Counted from the first letter of the stretch, positions 1 through 6,501 are shown. The stretch: 8,061 nucleotides of DNA from JBGTLW01 sp041743835 (GCA_041743835.1 JBGTLW010000025.1:1-8061); one strand, 5' to 3'. The notes: a model not told the origin generated them from the sequence alone. Translations and numbers: made by a program.

Positions 1-881
1 GGGCCGTGCCCCTCGACGCGTGCATCGCCACCGCCCGCCGGGCCCTCGACGCGGGCCTCAACGTCATCGACACCGCGCCGGGTTATGAGGACGGCTACTC
101 CGAGCAGATCGTCGGCCGGGCGGTGCGATCCTTCAACCAACGCGACAACATTTTTGTCATCGATAAGATCGACCACAAACACGAGCCGGTCGGCCCGCAG
201 GTGGACCGCTCGTTGCAGACCCTCGGCCTCGACCACACCGACGCGTTTGTGTTCCATGGCGTATCCGACATGGCGCTGTGGGACCGCCTCGCCTCGCCGG
301 GCGGCGGGTTCGACGAGCTTGCCGAATGTGTCCGGCTGGGCAAGACCCGGTTCCGTGGCGTGTCGTCGCACCATCCGGATGTCGTGTGTGCCGCGATCGA
401 GTCGGGGCTGTGCGATGTGGTGATGTTCCCGATCGGCGCGGGTGTGGATGCGCGGTATGTCGATGACTGTCTTCCATTGGCCAAGCGGCTCAAGGTGGGG
501 ACGGTGTGTTTCAAGACGTTTAGCGCGGGGAAGCTGGTGGCGGACACGACCGGTTACGGCGCACCGCTGGGGCCCCGGCCGCGCGGCAAGTTCAGCAGCG
601 GCCCCGCTGCCCACGGCTCGGGCGAAGGGGGCGCCGCCACGCTCGACACGGGCACGAAGCTGCCGGTGGACCGGTGCGTGCATTACACGCTGACGCACGA
701 CCCGGATGTGGCGCTGCTGGGCATGAGCTTCCCCCACGAGCAGGATGCGGCGTTCGCCGCGGCCAGGAGTTTTGTGCCGATGTCCGCGGTGGAGTTGGCG
801 AAGACCCGGGCCGCGGCCATCGAGGCGATGCGTGGCAAGGGCCCCAACTGGTGGAACCCCGACCCGCAGCAATGGGCCTGA
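1..881 (+). CDS. Aldo/keto reductase, 5'-truncated by the window edge
   Basis: NAD(P)H-dependent cytoplasmic oxidoreductase of the aldo/keto reductase superfamily, acting on an unknown carbonyl substrate. The frame is open to the left edge. The GTG at position 6 is probably not the real start, because the first beta strand of the (alpha/beta)8 barrel is missing and the protein begins at the helix before the DTA..Y motif. Numbering from that GTG, the catalytic tetrad is complete: Asp22 and Tyr27 (in DTAPGYEDGYSE), Lys54 (FVIDKIDH) and His84 (VFHGVSD). A C-terminal segment ending in VALLGMSFPHEQ (about residues 235-246) fits the cofactor-binding end of the barrel. A Gly/Pro/Ala-rich stretch at about 183-210 looks like a surface loop. 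The stop TGA is at 879-881, 43 bp before the leuB-like gene, so the two may be co-transcribed. The family call is firm; the substrate is not known. Confidence 0.9.
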   Translation, partial: AVPLDACIATARRALDAGLNVIDTAPGYEDGYSEQIVGRAVRSFNQRDNIFVIDKIDHKHEPVGPQVDRSLQTLGLDHTDAFVFHGVSDMALWDRLASPGGGFDELAECVRLGKTRFRGVSSHHPDVVCAAIESGLCDVVMFPIGAGVDARYVDDCLPLAKRLKVGTVCFKTFSAGKLVADTTGYGAPLGPRPRGKFSSGPAAHGSGEGGAATLDTGTKLPVDRCVHYTLTHDPDVALLGMSFPHEQDAAFAAARSFVPMSAVELAKTRAAAIEAMRGKGPNWWNPDPQQWA

Positions 882-912
882 TCCGCTAAACTCACCGCCC
901 CACCCGTTACTT

Positions 913-917
913 GAGGA
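913..917 (+). promoter_or_regulatory. Ribosome binding site of the leuB-like gene
   Basis: GAGGA lies 7 nt before ATG 925. It decides the start: the same frame is open back to a GTG at 745 inside the aldo/keto reductase gene, but the homology (PGDGIG near residue 9) and this site both point to 925. Confidence 0.75.
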
Positions 918-924
918 ACGCACG

Positions 925-2019
925 ATGTCATTGAAGATCGCATCCATCCCCGGCGATGGGATCGGAACCGAGGTTGTCGCCGCCGCGTTTACCGTGCTCG
1001 ATGCCGCTGCGCCACGCGACGGGTTCACCTACGAAAAGACCGAGTTCCCCTTCGGGGCTGAGCACTACATCGAGACCGGCCACGTCCTGACCGACGACGA
1101 CATCGCCACGCTCCGGGGCTACGACGCGATCATGCTCGGCGCGGTCGGGGGCCAACCCAACGACCCACGCCTCGCCGGCGGCATCATCGAGAAGGGCATC
1201 CTGCTCAAGCTGCGCTTCGACCTCGATCAGTACATCAATCTCCGCCCGGTCAAGCTCTACCCCGGCATCGAGACGCCGCTCAAAGGCAAAGGCCCCGACG
1301 ACATCGACTTCGTCTGCGTCCGCGAGAACACCGAAGACCTTTACTGTGGGCTGGGCGGGATCATGCGCAAGGGCACCCCGCACGAAGTGGCGAATCAGAC
1401 GATGGTGGCGACGCGTTTCGGCGTGGAGCGGTGTGTGCGTTACGCGTTCGAGCTTGCCATGGGCCGACCCCGCAAGCACCTCACACTGGTCCACAAGACC
1501 AACGTGCTCAACTTCGCCGGCGACACGTGGCACCGCGCGTTCAAGGAGATCGCTGCGGATTACAAGGGCGTGACGACGGCTTACCACCACGTCGATGCGT
1601 GCTGCATGTACTTGGTCCAGTCGCCGGAGGTGTACGATGTGATCGTCGTGCCGAACATGTTCGGCGACATCATCACGGACCTCGGGGCCGCGATCGCTGG
1701 CGGTATGGGCATCGCGTCGTCGGGCAACCTGAACCCCGACCCCCGGAATCAGGCACCTTCGATGTTTGAGCCTGTGCACGGCAGCGCGCCGGACATTGCC
1801 GGGCAGGACAAGGCCAACCCGATTGCCGCGATCGACTCGATGGGCCTGCTGCTGCGTGAGACCGGGCGGATCAAGGGCGATGCCGCGGCGGTGAAAGTCG
1901 GCGAGCGCATCGGCGAGGCGGTGCAGAAGGTCACCCCGCATTTCACCGGCAAGAAGCTCGACCGCAGCGGTTTCAGCACGACACAGGTCACGCAGATGGT
2001 GATCGACGCGCTGGGGTGA
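925..2019 (+). CDS. leuB: 3-isopropylmalate dehydrogenase-type NAD-dependent beta-decarboxylating dehydrogenase
   Basis: Predicted to oxidise and decarboxylate (2R,3S)-3-isopropylmalate to 4-methyl-2-oxopentanoate in leucine synthesis; cytoplasmic, usually a dimer. The 364-aa length is normal for the family. Visible signatures are PGDGIG (9-14), the substrate-loop ILLKLRF with Glu89 and Arg97, INLRP with Arg107, VRENTEDLY with Arg133 and Tyr140, VHKTNVL with Lys191, Asp224, MFGDIITD with Asp248 and Asp252, and the cofactor loop HGSAPDIAG (285-293). Asp290-Ile291 is the pattern that selects NAD over NADP. The LLKLR loop matches isopropylmalate dehydrogenases of the actinobacterial type rather than the S-x-N loop of isocitrate dehydrogenase. 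However, ENTEDLY and AGQDKANP are more like isocitrate dehydrogenase. Tartrate/D-malate dehydrogenase is the main alternative. No leuA, leuC or leuD is in the window, so the symbol rests on sequence alone. Confidence 0.85.
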   Translation: MSLKIASIPGDGIGTEVVAAAFTVLDAAAPRDGFTYEKTEFPFGAEHYIETGHVLTDDDIATLRGYDAIMLGAVGGQPNDPRLAGGIIEKGILLKLRFDLDQYINLRPVKLYPGIETPLKGKGPDDIDFVCVRENTEDLYCGLGGIMRKGTPHEVANQTMVATRFGVERCVRYAFELAMGRPRKHLTLVHKTNVLNFAGDTWHRAFKEIAADYKGVTTAYHHVDACCMYLVQSPEVYDVIVVPNMFGDIITDLGAAIAGGMGIASSGNLNPDPRNQAPSMFEPVHGSAPDIAGQDKANPIAAIDSMGLLLRETGRIKGDAAAVKVGERIGEAVQKVTPHFTGKKLDRSGFSTTQVTQMVIDALG

Positions 2020-2033
2020 TCCTCCGTTGTTTC

Positions 2034-2107
2034 GCGGGTGGCACGCAGTGCCCCCGCCTTGCCATCCAGCTCGCGGCGTCAACCGGGGGGCACTTCGTGT
2101 CACCCGC
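2034..2107. repeat. Two inverted copies of a 22-nt quasi-palindromic element
   Basis: The gap after the leuB-like gene carries 2034-2055 and, in inverse orientation, 2086-2107. They match at 20 of 22 positions. Each copy also folds on itself. The left copy forms a 10-bp stem (2034-2044 with 2048-2057, one bulged T at 2039, loop GCA). The right copy forms a 9-position imperfect stem (2085-2093 with 2097-2105, loop TTC). No T-run follows, so it is not a textbook intrinsic terminator, although it sits where leuB transcription should end. The style (GCGGGTG.CACG.AGTGC) resembles dispersed palindromic repeats I recall from planctomycete genomes; that is memory, not a search. Confidence 0.7.
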
Positions 2108-2140
2108 TAAACGGGCGGGCGGCGCGTCATCGAGGTTTGT

Positions 2141-3457
2141 TTGATCGACGACCCATCCTCTCAATCCCCGGACCATCCGCCGCCGCGCCACGATGCCTAT
2201 GCCGCGTTCCGGGTGCCGGCGTTTCGGCGGTTCCTGTTCGGCTCGCTGATGATCCAGATGGGCGGCGCAGCGCAGACGCTGGCGATCGGGTGGGAGTTTT
2301 ACAACCGCACCAACGACCCGCTCTCGCTGGGCCTGGTCGGGCTGGTGATGGCCATCCCGATGCTGGTGCTCACGCTGCCCGCGGGGCACCTCGCGGATGT
2401 GTTCGACCGCCGCTGGCTGATGATCCTGAGCATGCTGGGGACCAGCCTCACGTCGTTGGGGCTGGCGGTGTGCAGCCACATGGAGGGTTCGATCCCGCTG
2501 ATGTACGGGCTGCTATTCCTGGACTCATGTTTTATTCGGCTGGGTTGGCCGGCGAGGGCGGCGCTGCTGCCGCTGCTGGTCCCGCGTCAGATTTTTGAGA
2601 ACGCGGTGAAGTGGCGGACCAGCCTGGGGCAGATCAGCGGCATGGTGGGGCCCGCGGCCGGGGGGTTCATCATCGCGTGGTCGCTGCCCGCGGCGTATGT
2701 GGTCAGCGCGTGCAGCACGCTGGCGTTCATCGTCGTGCTGATGACGATCCACATCCCGCCGCAGGCCGTGCAGCCGCGCGGGCACATGCTGCGCAGCATC
2801 GCGGAGGGCTTGCAGTTTGTCTGGCGGCAGAAGCTGGTGCTGGGGACGATCTCGCTGGACCTGTTCGCGGTGCTGCTGGGCGGGGCGGTGTATCTGCTGC
2901 CGATCTTTGCGAGGGACATCATCGACCTGACGGGCACGGGCCTCTCGCCGGAGCAGGCGCTGGGGTGGTTGCGCGCAGCACCCGCGGCCGGTTCGCTGGT
3001 GATGGCTCTGGCGCTGGCGCACATGCCGCCGATGCGTCATGCCGGGCGGACGATGCTGCTCGCGGTGGCGGGCTTCGGCGTTGCCACGGTTGTGTTCGGC
3101 TTCTCGACGAGCCTCTGGCTTTCGCTGGCGATGCTGTTTCTCACCGGCGTGTTCGATAATGTCAGCGTGGTGGTGCGTCACACGCTGGTGCAGCTTGTGA
3201 CGCCGGACGAGAAGCGCGGCCGGGTCAGCGCGGTGAACGCGGTGTTCATCAGTTCGTCGAACGAGCTGGGCGGGTTCGAGTCCGGCGCGGTTGCCGCGGC
3301 GTTTGGGCCGGTGTTCTCGGTGGTCAGTGGCGGGGTGGGGACGATCCTGGTGGTCATCGCGTGGGCCGGGCTTTTTCCCCGGCTGCGTCGGTTCGGCTCG
3401 CTGAGTGATGCACAGGCGGACAGCGAAACCGCACCCCTCGTGGTCCGGGCGAAGTAG
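2141..3457 (+). CDS. MFS transporter of the DHA3/EntS-like (MFS_3) type
   Basis: Inner-membrane major facilitator protein of 438 aa, probably a proton-coupled exporter of a small molecule; the substrate is unknown. A polar, Pro-rich N-terminal tail (1-22) precedes FRVPAFRRFLFGS, typical of the start of the first membrane helix in this family. Motif A is clear between helices 2 and 3 (GHLADVFDRR, 82-91). There is a central charged loop (about 205-230), and the motif TPDEKRGRVSAVNAVF (354-369) is like the VPxxxRGRV signature of EntS-type exporters. About 12 hydrophobic segments can be counted. The start is the TTG at 2141 with GAGG at 2132-2135, only 5 nt away. The next in-frame ATG (residue 37) would cut into helix 1, so it is unlikely. 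Codons lean strongly to G in third position. No regulator or partner subunit is adjacent. Confidence 0.88.
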   Translation: MIDDPSSQSPDHPPPRHDAYAAFRVPAFRRFLFGSLMIQMGGAAQTLAIGWEFYNRTNDPLSLGLVGLVMAIPMLVLTLPAGHLADVFDRRWLMILSMLGTSLTSLGLAVCSHMEGSIPLMYGLLFLDSCFIRLGWPARAALLPLLVPRQIFENAVKWRTSLGQISGMVGPAAGGFIIAWSLPAAYVVSACSTLAFIVVLMTIHIPPQAVQPRGHMLRSIAEGLQFVWRQKLVLGTISLDLFAVLLGGAVYLLPIFARDIIDLTGTGLSPEQALGWLRAAPAAGSLVMALALAHMPPMRHAGRTMLLAVAGFGVATVVFGFSTSLWLSLAMLFLTGVFDNVSVVVRHTLVQLVTPDEKRGRVSAVNAVFISSSNELGGFESGAVAAAFGPVFSVVSGGVGTILVVIAWAGLFPRLRRFGSLSDAQADSETAPLVVRAK

Positions 3458-3509
3458 CAACCGCCTGTCACACTGCCATCATGCTGAAAGGCAAAACAGA
3501 TTGTTTATG

Positions 3510-3537
3510 CGTTTTCCCTTGATATACAGGGAAAACG
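3510..3537. repeat. Perfect 10-bp inverted repeat with 8-nt loop
   Basis: CGTTTTCCCT (3510-3519) pairs perfectly with AGGGAAAACG (3528-3537) around TGATATAC. It lies 53 bp after the MFS stop and 44 bp before a -35-like box. The sequence after it is GC-rich rather than T-rich, so intrinsic termination on the + strand is doubtful. A protein-binding operator for the downstream promoter, or a weak terminator or processing stem for the MFS transcript, are both possible. Confidence 0.65.
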
Positions 3538-3581
3538 GCGCGTGCGCGGGTTTGAGTCGTGTTAAAAATGCAAAAAATCGC

Positions 3582-3609
3582 TTGACAACATGTCGTGAGT
3601 GCGTAGGGT
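3582..3609 (+). promoter_or_regulatory. Probable sigma70-type promoter
   Basis: TTGACA (3582-3587, perfect -35) and TAGGGT (3604-3609, three of six -10 bases including the key T, A and last T) are separated by 16 bp. An A/T-rich stretch just upstream (about 3561-3578, two A-tracts) could act as an UP element. Transcription would start near 3616 and read toward the methyltransferase, giving a leader of about 107 nt. It is the best promoter match I found in the window. Confidence 0.55.
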
Positions 3610-3666
3610 CAGTGTCGGTACACGGCTGGTTTGGCCGCGACAACGCGCGTGCCGCTCCGTGCAATC

Positions 3667-3695
3667 GTGTGCGGCTGACGCCGCAAACTCTTTTT
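3667..3695 (+). terminator. Terminator-like hairpin plus T-run in the methyltransferase leader
   Basis: TGCGGC (3670-3675) pairs with GCCGCA (3680-3685) around the tetraloop TGAC. The stem continues past one G-A mismatch to 3667/3688 and is followed at once by TCTTTTTCC (3689-3697). This is the form of an intrinsic terminator, yet it lies between the predicted promoter and the methyltransferase start. GCCGC also occurs at 3634-3638 and 3651-3655, and either copy could pair with the left arm GCGGC (3671-3675) to break the hairpin. It may therefore be an attenuator, or the end of a small RNA of about 80 nt. Confidence 0.45.
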
Positions 3696-3722
3696 CCTGA
3701 CACACAGTTACTGGATCACACT

Positions 3723-4565
3723 ATGCCATCAAACAGCACGCTTATCTCTACGGACCTTGCCGCAGACATCAATCAGATGGGGACGCAGACGCGCTTTGAC
3801 ATCCGCTTCCCCGAGGTCGGCCCCGATGTCGAGCAGGACCAGGCCCAATGCCGGGTCATGATTGACGGGGAAGATCGGCTGATCCGCTTCCACGATTATG
3901 GTGTGATCTACGGCATCCCCGGCCTTTACGAGGCGCTGTTCTGCCGCACGCTGCGGTGCGTTTCGCCGGCGCGTGTCGTGTCGCTTCTCAGCGAGGTGAT
4001 GCGTGAGGCCGGGCAGCAGGCGCAGGACATCCGTGTGCTGGATGTGGGTGCGGGGAACGGGATGGTGGCGTCGGCGTTGCACGACATCGGCGTGTCGCAC
4101 GTCACGGGCATCGACATCATCCCCGAGGCGAAGGTCGCGGCCGAGCGCGATCGGCCGTGGGCCTATGACGGCTATCACATCGCCGACCTCACCGACCTGC
4201 CCGAGTCGGTGGAAGAAGACATCCGCCAACGCCGGCTCAACGCGATGACCACCGTCGCGGCGCTGGGGTTTGGCGACATCCCCGACCAGGCGTTTCTCAA
4301 GGCTCTGGACCTGATCGACACCCCCGCGTGGGTCGCGTTCAACATCCGCGAGGATTTCATCGACGAAGCGGAAGACCCCACCGGCTTTGCGCTGCTGGTC
4401 AAGCGGCTGTGCAGCACGGGCGTGCTCAAGATCCACGCCTACCGCCGCTACTGCCACCGCCTCTCGGTCGCGGGTCGGCCGTTGTTCTATGTGGCGATCG
4501 TGGCGACCAAGCTCAAGGATGTGCCCGATGGGTTGTTCGCAAGCCCCGCGCCGCCGCGGGCGTAA
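3723..4565 (+). CDS. Class I SAM-dependent methyltransferase, substrate unknown
   Basis: A soluble 280-aa protein with a Rossmann methyltransferase fold. Motif I is VLDVGAGNG (105-113), followed by the second strand VTGIDIIPEA with the acidic residue Asp131 that would bind the SAM ribose. Asp155 (HIADLTDLP) follows, then a hydrophobic strand 175-187. The C-terminal pair of strands around KIHAYRRYCHRLSVAG (236-251) and LFYVAIVATKL (254-264) fits beta6-beta7. The N-terminal 100 residues (RFHDYGVIYGIPGLYEALFC) form a family-specific cap that should position the substrate; I do not recognise a characterised relative. ATG 3723 is chosen because the open frame before it reads as non-protein and contains a promoter and terminator-like hairpin. 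Its Shine-Dalgarno is weak (GGA at 3713-3715). The gene stands alone and converges on rsmE. Confidence 0.83.
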   Translation: MPSNSTLISTDLAADINQMGTQTRFDIRFPEVGPDVEQDQAQCRVMIDGEDRLIRFHDYGVIYGIPGLYEALFCRTLRCVSPARVVSLLSEVMREAGQQAQDIRVLDVGAGNGMVASALHDIGVSHVTGIDIIPEAKVAAERDRPWAYDGYHIADLTDLPESVEEDIRQRRLNAMTTVAALGFGDIPDQAFLKALDLIDTPAWVAFNIREDFIDEAEDPTGFALLVKRLCSTGVLKIHAYRRYCHRLSVAGRPLFYVAIVATKLKDVPDGLFASPAPPRA

Positions 4566-4613
4566 AGCGTGGGGTGATACGAGTCACGCTAAGCGCTGGG
4601 GTTGTTTACAACC

Positions 4614-4660
4614 GAGCCGCCTCGTCCCCGAGGCGGACCGTCGCGGGGACGCGACGGCTC
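4614..4660. terminator. Double-hairpin element between convergent genes
   Basis: Two perfect 7-bp hairpins stand side by side: CCGCCTC/GAGGCGG (4617-4623, 4630-4636) and CCGTCGC/GCGACGG (4638-4644, 4651-4657). They are closed by GAG/CTC (4614-4616, 4658-4660). The two 6-nt loops, GTCCCC and GGGGAC, are exact complements. The same bases can instead form one long hairpin (4614-4630 with 4644-4660, 15 of 17 pairs). It sits 48 bp after the methyltransferase stop and 24 bp from the rsmE stop, so a two-way transcription stop is likely, although neither side has a T-run. It may belong to a dispersed repeat family. Confidence 0.5.
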
Positions 4661-4684
4661 TGTGGCGGTGAGATTCTTCTATGT

Positions 4685-5419
4685 TCATGCGGTGGTGAGA
4701 TAGCGAAGCAGCCCGCTACCGAGCGCGGCGGCGGTTTCGATGCGCAGGATGTGCGGGCCGATCGACCAGCCGACAAAGCCCGCGTTCTCACAGGCCCGGC
4801 GTTCTTCATCGGTCAGCCCGCCCTCCGGGCCGACGACAGCAACCACGTGACCCGCGTGACGCAGGCGCTCAGCCAGGTCGGTCAGCGGCGGGGCGTCGGG
4901 GTCCATCACCAGCCCCAGGTCGCAAGGCTCGCGAAGCACCTTGCCCAGTTCCACCGGCTGGGCAATCCGCATCAGCCAGGATCGCCCGCACTGCTTGGCG
5001 GATTCTTCCGCGACCTTGCTCAGGCGGTCGAGTTTGGCGTCGCGCGGATCGACCACGCTGCGCTGCGTGAGCAGCGGGACCAGCACATCCGCCCCGGCCT
5101 GGCTGAGGGCGGCGACCATGTCGTCGGCCTTGCCACCCTTGGGGATGGCTGAGGCGATGGTCAGCCGGGGGCTGGGGGCGGGGGTTTCATCCTGCTCGGT
5201 GATGTGGCAGAAGGTGAAGCCCTCGTCGAAGCCAAGGACTGTGGCGGTGGCGGTCAGCCCCTGGCCATTAAACAGGTCGATGGTGTCGCCCTCGCGGAGC
5301 CGGAGGACTTTGCGGAGGTGCCGTGTCTGCTCGGGATCGAGGGTGCAGCGTGGTTCCGATAGCCTCGGGTGTGGCAGGCTGGGGCAGAGGAATCGGGGGT
5401 ATCGGGTGCGTGCGGGCAT
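4685..5419 (-). CDS. rsmE: 16S rRNA (uracil(1498)-N(3))-methyltransferase RsmE
   Basis: Methylates N3 of U1498 in the 16S rRNA decoding region of the 30S subunit, using SAM. The 244-aa protein has the normal length and order: an N-terminal PUA-like RNA-binding domain (HLRKVLRLREGDTIDLFNG, 34-52) and a C-terminal SPOUT domain with a trefoil knot. The knot signatures are clear: VVGPEGGLTDEE (195-206) and IGPHILRIETAAALG (220-234), which form the SAM pocket. AEESAKQCGR (137-146) is the conserved helix. The region 94-110 (KGGKADDMVAALSQAGA) departs from the usual K..ELG form but keeps its place. The start ATG (5417-5419 on the plus strand) gives RYPRFLCP, close to the usual MPRFFV opening. No clear Shine-Dalgarno is visible. 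It is convergent with the methyltransferase and divergent from the acidic protein. Confidence 0.95.
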   Translation of the reverse strand: MPARTRYPRFLCPSLPHPRLSEPRCTLDPEQTRHLRKVLRLREGDTIDLFNGQGLTATATVLGFDEGFTFCHITEQDETPAPSPRLTIASAIPKGGKADDMVAALSQAGADVLVPLLTQRSVVDPRDAKLDRLSKVAEESAKQCGRSWLMRIAQPVELGKVLREPCDLGLVMDPDAPPLTDLAERLRHAGHVVAVVGPEGGLTDEERRACENAGFVGWSIGPHILRIETAAALGSGLLRYLTTA

Positions 5420-5477
5420 GGTGTTTGGGGCTGGGGCTTGAGTAGGGGGGCTTTGGTGTCGATAGACCGATTATGAC

Positions 5478-5540
5478 GGCCGGGCGTGCCGTGTGTCGCG
5501 GCGCGTGCGTTTAGCATCCCAAAGCTTCCCCCGCCCGGCC
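5478..5540. repeat. 9-bp inverted repeat in the divergent rsmE intergenic region
   Basis: GGCCGGGCG (5478-5486) is the exact inverse of CGCCCGGCC (5532-5540), with 45 bp between. The core CCCGGCC recurs directly at 5550-5556 and 5559-5565. In GC-rich DNA this may be chance. As the region holds the start sites of two divergent genes (5420-5586), it could be an operator. No convincing promoter is seen here. Confidence 0.3.
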
Positions 5541-5586
5541 AGCGGATATCCCGGCCAACCCGGCCCCACACCGTCAACCACCCGCT

Positions 5587-6447
5587 GTGACCGATACCAA
5601 CCCCCAATCCCGCAAACTCAGCCCCGCGGCCGAGGAAAACCTCGCCAGCGAGCTCGACGACCTGCTGCGCGGCATCGCGGGTGATGGCCAGGCTTTCACA
5701 GTGTCCCCCGGCGAATCGGTGCAAGGCTCCAGCATCGACGACCTCCCGGACCTTGAGGGCGACTTCGCCACCACCGCCCAGACGCTGGCGGAAAAAGACG
5801 ACGCCTTGGCGGACCAGATCCAGGAGATGCTCAACGAGGCCAAGGCCGCGCAGGTCGCGGCCAACTCGCCCGCACCCGCGTCGGATGATGTCAGCATCGA
5901 TCAGCTCGACCACATGCTCGCGGCCGAGGTGCCGGACACAGAGGAGCTGGAAGGTGGGTTCGAGTCATTCGAAGAGGTCGTGCGTCACGACGTAGCCGCG
6001 GAAGACGCACCGCGGCAAGACCCCGTGGCGATCGAAGCCCGCCACGACCAGTCGGAAGTGTCGAGCGATGATTTTGCGTCGCCGGACGAGGTACATACCG
6101 AGGCCGCAGCACAAGAGGGGGCACCGAATCTGGCGGGTGACTTCGCTTCTGCCGACGATGTGGCTGAGGAAGCTGTCGCCGCGCCGGTGATGGCCAAGCA
6201 GACCAAGGCCCCGGCCAAGGCGCCCAAAGCCCCGCCGAAAGTCACCGAGCCGGTACCAGCCGAAGCGCCCGGCCCGGATGGTTACGCGCGTGTCGAGATC
6301 GCTTCAGACCAGGTGCGGCGGCTGTGCGCACTGGTGAATCGTCCGCTGGGCCGCATCTCGCCACAGGCACGCAACACACTGGGGTACATCGGCCTGGGCA
6401 CGCTGGCGCAGGCGTCGGTCATGCTGATCTACGCGCTGGTGACCTGA
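5587..6447 (+). CDS. Acidic hypothetical protein with internal repeats and a C-terminal membrane anchor
   Basis: I do not recognise this 286-aa protein. Residues 1-200 are strongly acidic and rich in Ala, Asp and Glu. They hold four related short motifs built on GDF/GGF/DDF plus an acidic tail: LEGDFATT (56-63), LEGGFESFEEV (121-131), DDFASPDEV (161-169) and LAGDFASADDV (182-192). Three helix-like pieces of the form D/E-x-L/I-D/Q-x-L/M-L (ELDDLL at 22-27, DQIQEML at 76-82, DQLDHML at 105-111) recur between them. A Lys/Pro/Ala linker (203-230) follows. Then comes a more ordered, basic C-terminal piece (RVEIASDQVRRLCALVNRP, 235-253) and a hydrophobic segment, 265-284, ending two residues before the stop. 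That suggests a tail-anchored inner-membrane protein with its acidic part in the cytoplasm. The start is GTG 5587 with no Shine-Dalgarno; the next in-frame Met (81) would lose the first repeat. Confidence 0.82.
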   Translation: MTDTNPQSRKLSPAAEENLASELDDLLRGIAGDGQAFTVSPGESVQGSSIDDLPDLEGDFATTAQTLAEKDDALADQIQEMLNEAKAAQVAANSPAPASDDVSIDQLDHMLAAEVPDTEELEGGFESFEEVVRHDVAAEDAPRQDPVAIEARHDQSEVSSDDFASPDEVHTEAAAQEGAPNLAGDFASADDVAEEAVAAPVMAKQTKAPAKAPKAPPKVTEPVPAEAPGPDGYARVEIASDQVRRLCALVNRPLGRISPQARNTLGYIGLGTLAQASVMLIYALVT

Positions 6448-6454
6448 CCGCCGG

Positions 6455-6486
6455 GCCTCACTGTCACATAGACACGCTTGTGAGGC
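6455..6486 (+). terminator. Hairpin just after the acidic protein gene
   Basis: GCCTCAC (6455-6461) pairs perfectly with GTGAGGC (6480-6486). Inside it TGTC (6462-6465) pairs with GACA (6471-6474), leaving a 5-nt bulge. It begins 7 bp after the stop codon, the right place for a transcript end. However, it is followed by GAAACGCC rather than T residues, so it is a stem that may protect or end the mRNA, not a classic intrinsic terminator. Confidence 0.4.
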
Positions 6487-6501
6487 GAAACGCCCCGCGC
6501 G

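Noticed and set aside
745..924. Upstream extension of the leuB-like gene to GTG 745
   Set aside because: The added 60 residues are Arg/Pro-rich, overlap the aldo/keto reductase in another frame, and lie before a good ribosome binding site and the usual N-terminus.
928..2103. Open frame of 391 codons on the - strand opposite the leuB-like gene
   Set aside because: It mirrors a gene with all family motifs, is rich in Arg, His and Val in the manner of an antisense frame in GC-rich DNA, and shows no recognisable domain.
2525..3460. Open frame of 311 codons on the - strand opposite the MFS gene
   Set aside because: Its translation is Arg/His/Gln-rich low-complexity sequence, as expected from the reverse of membrane-helix codons.
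3405..3722. Upstream extension of the methyltransferase
   Set aside because: The frame is open but its translation does not look like protein, overlaps the MFS 3' end, and contains the promoter and hairpins.
4328..5152. Open frame of 274 codons on the + strand running from the methyltransferase into rsmE
   Set aside because: It overlaps two well-supported genes and the hairpin element between them, and has no motif.
5468..5475. CATAAT on the - strand as a -10 box for rsmE
   Set aside because: No -35-like hexamer occurs 15-19 bp upstream on that strand, so the match is not better than chance.
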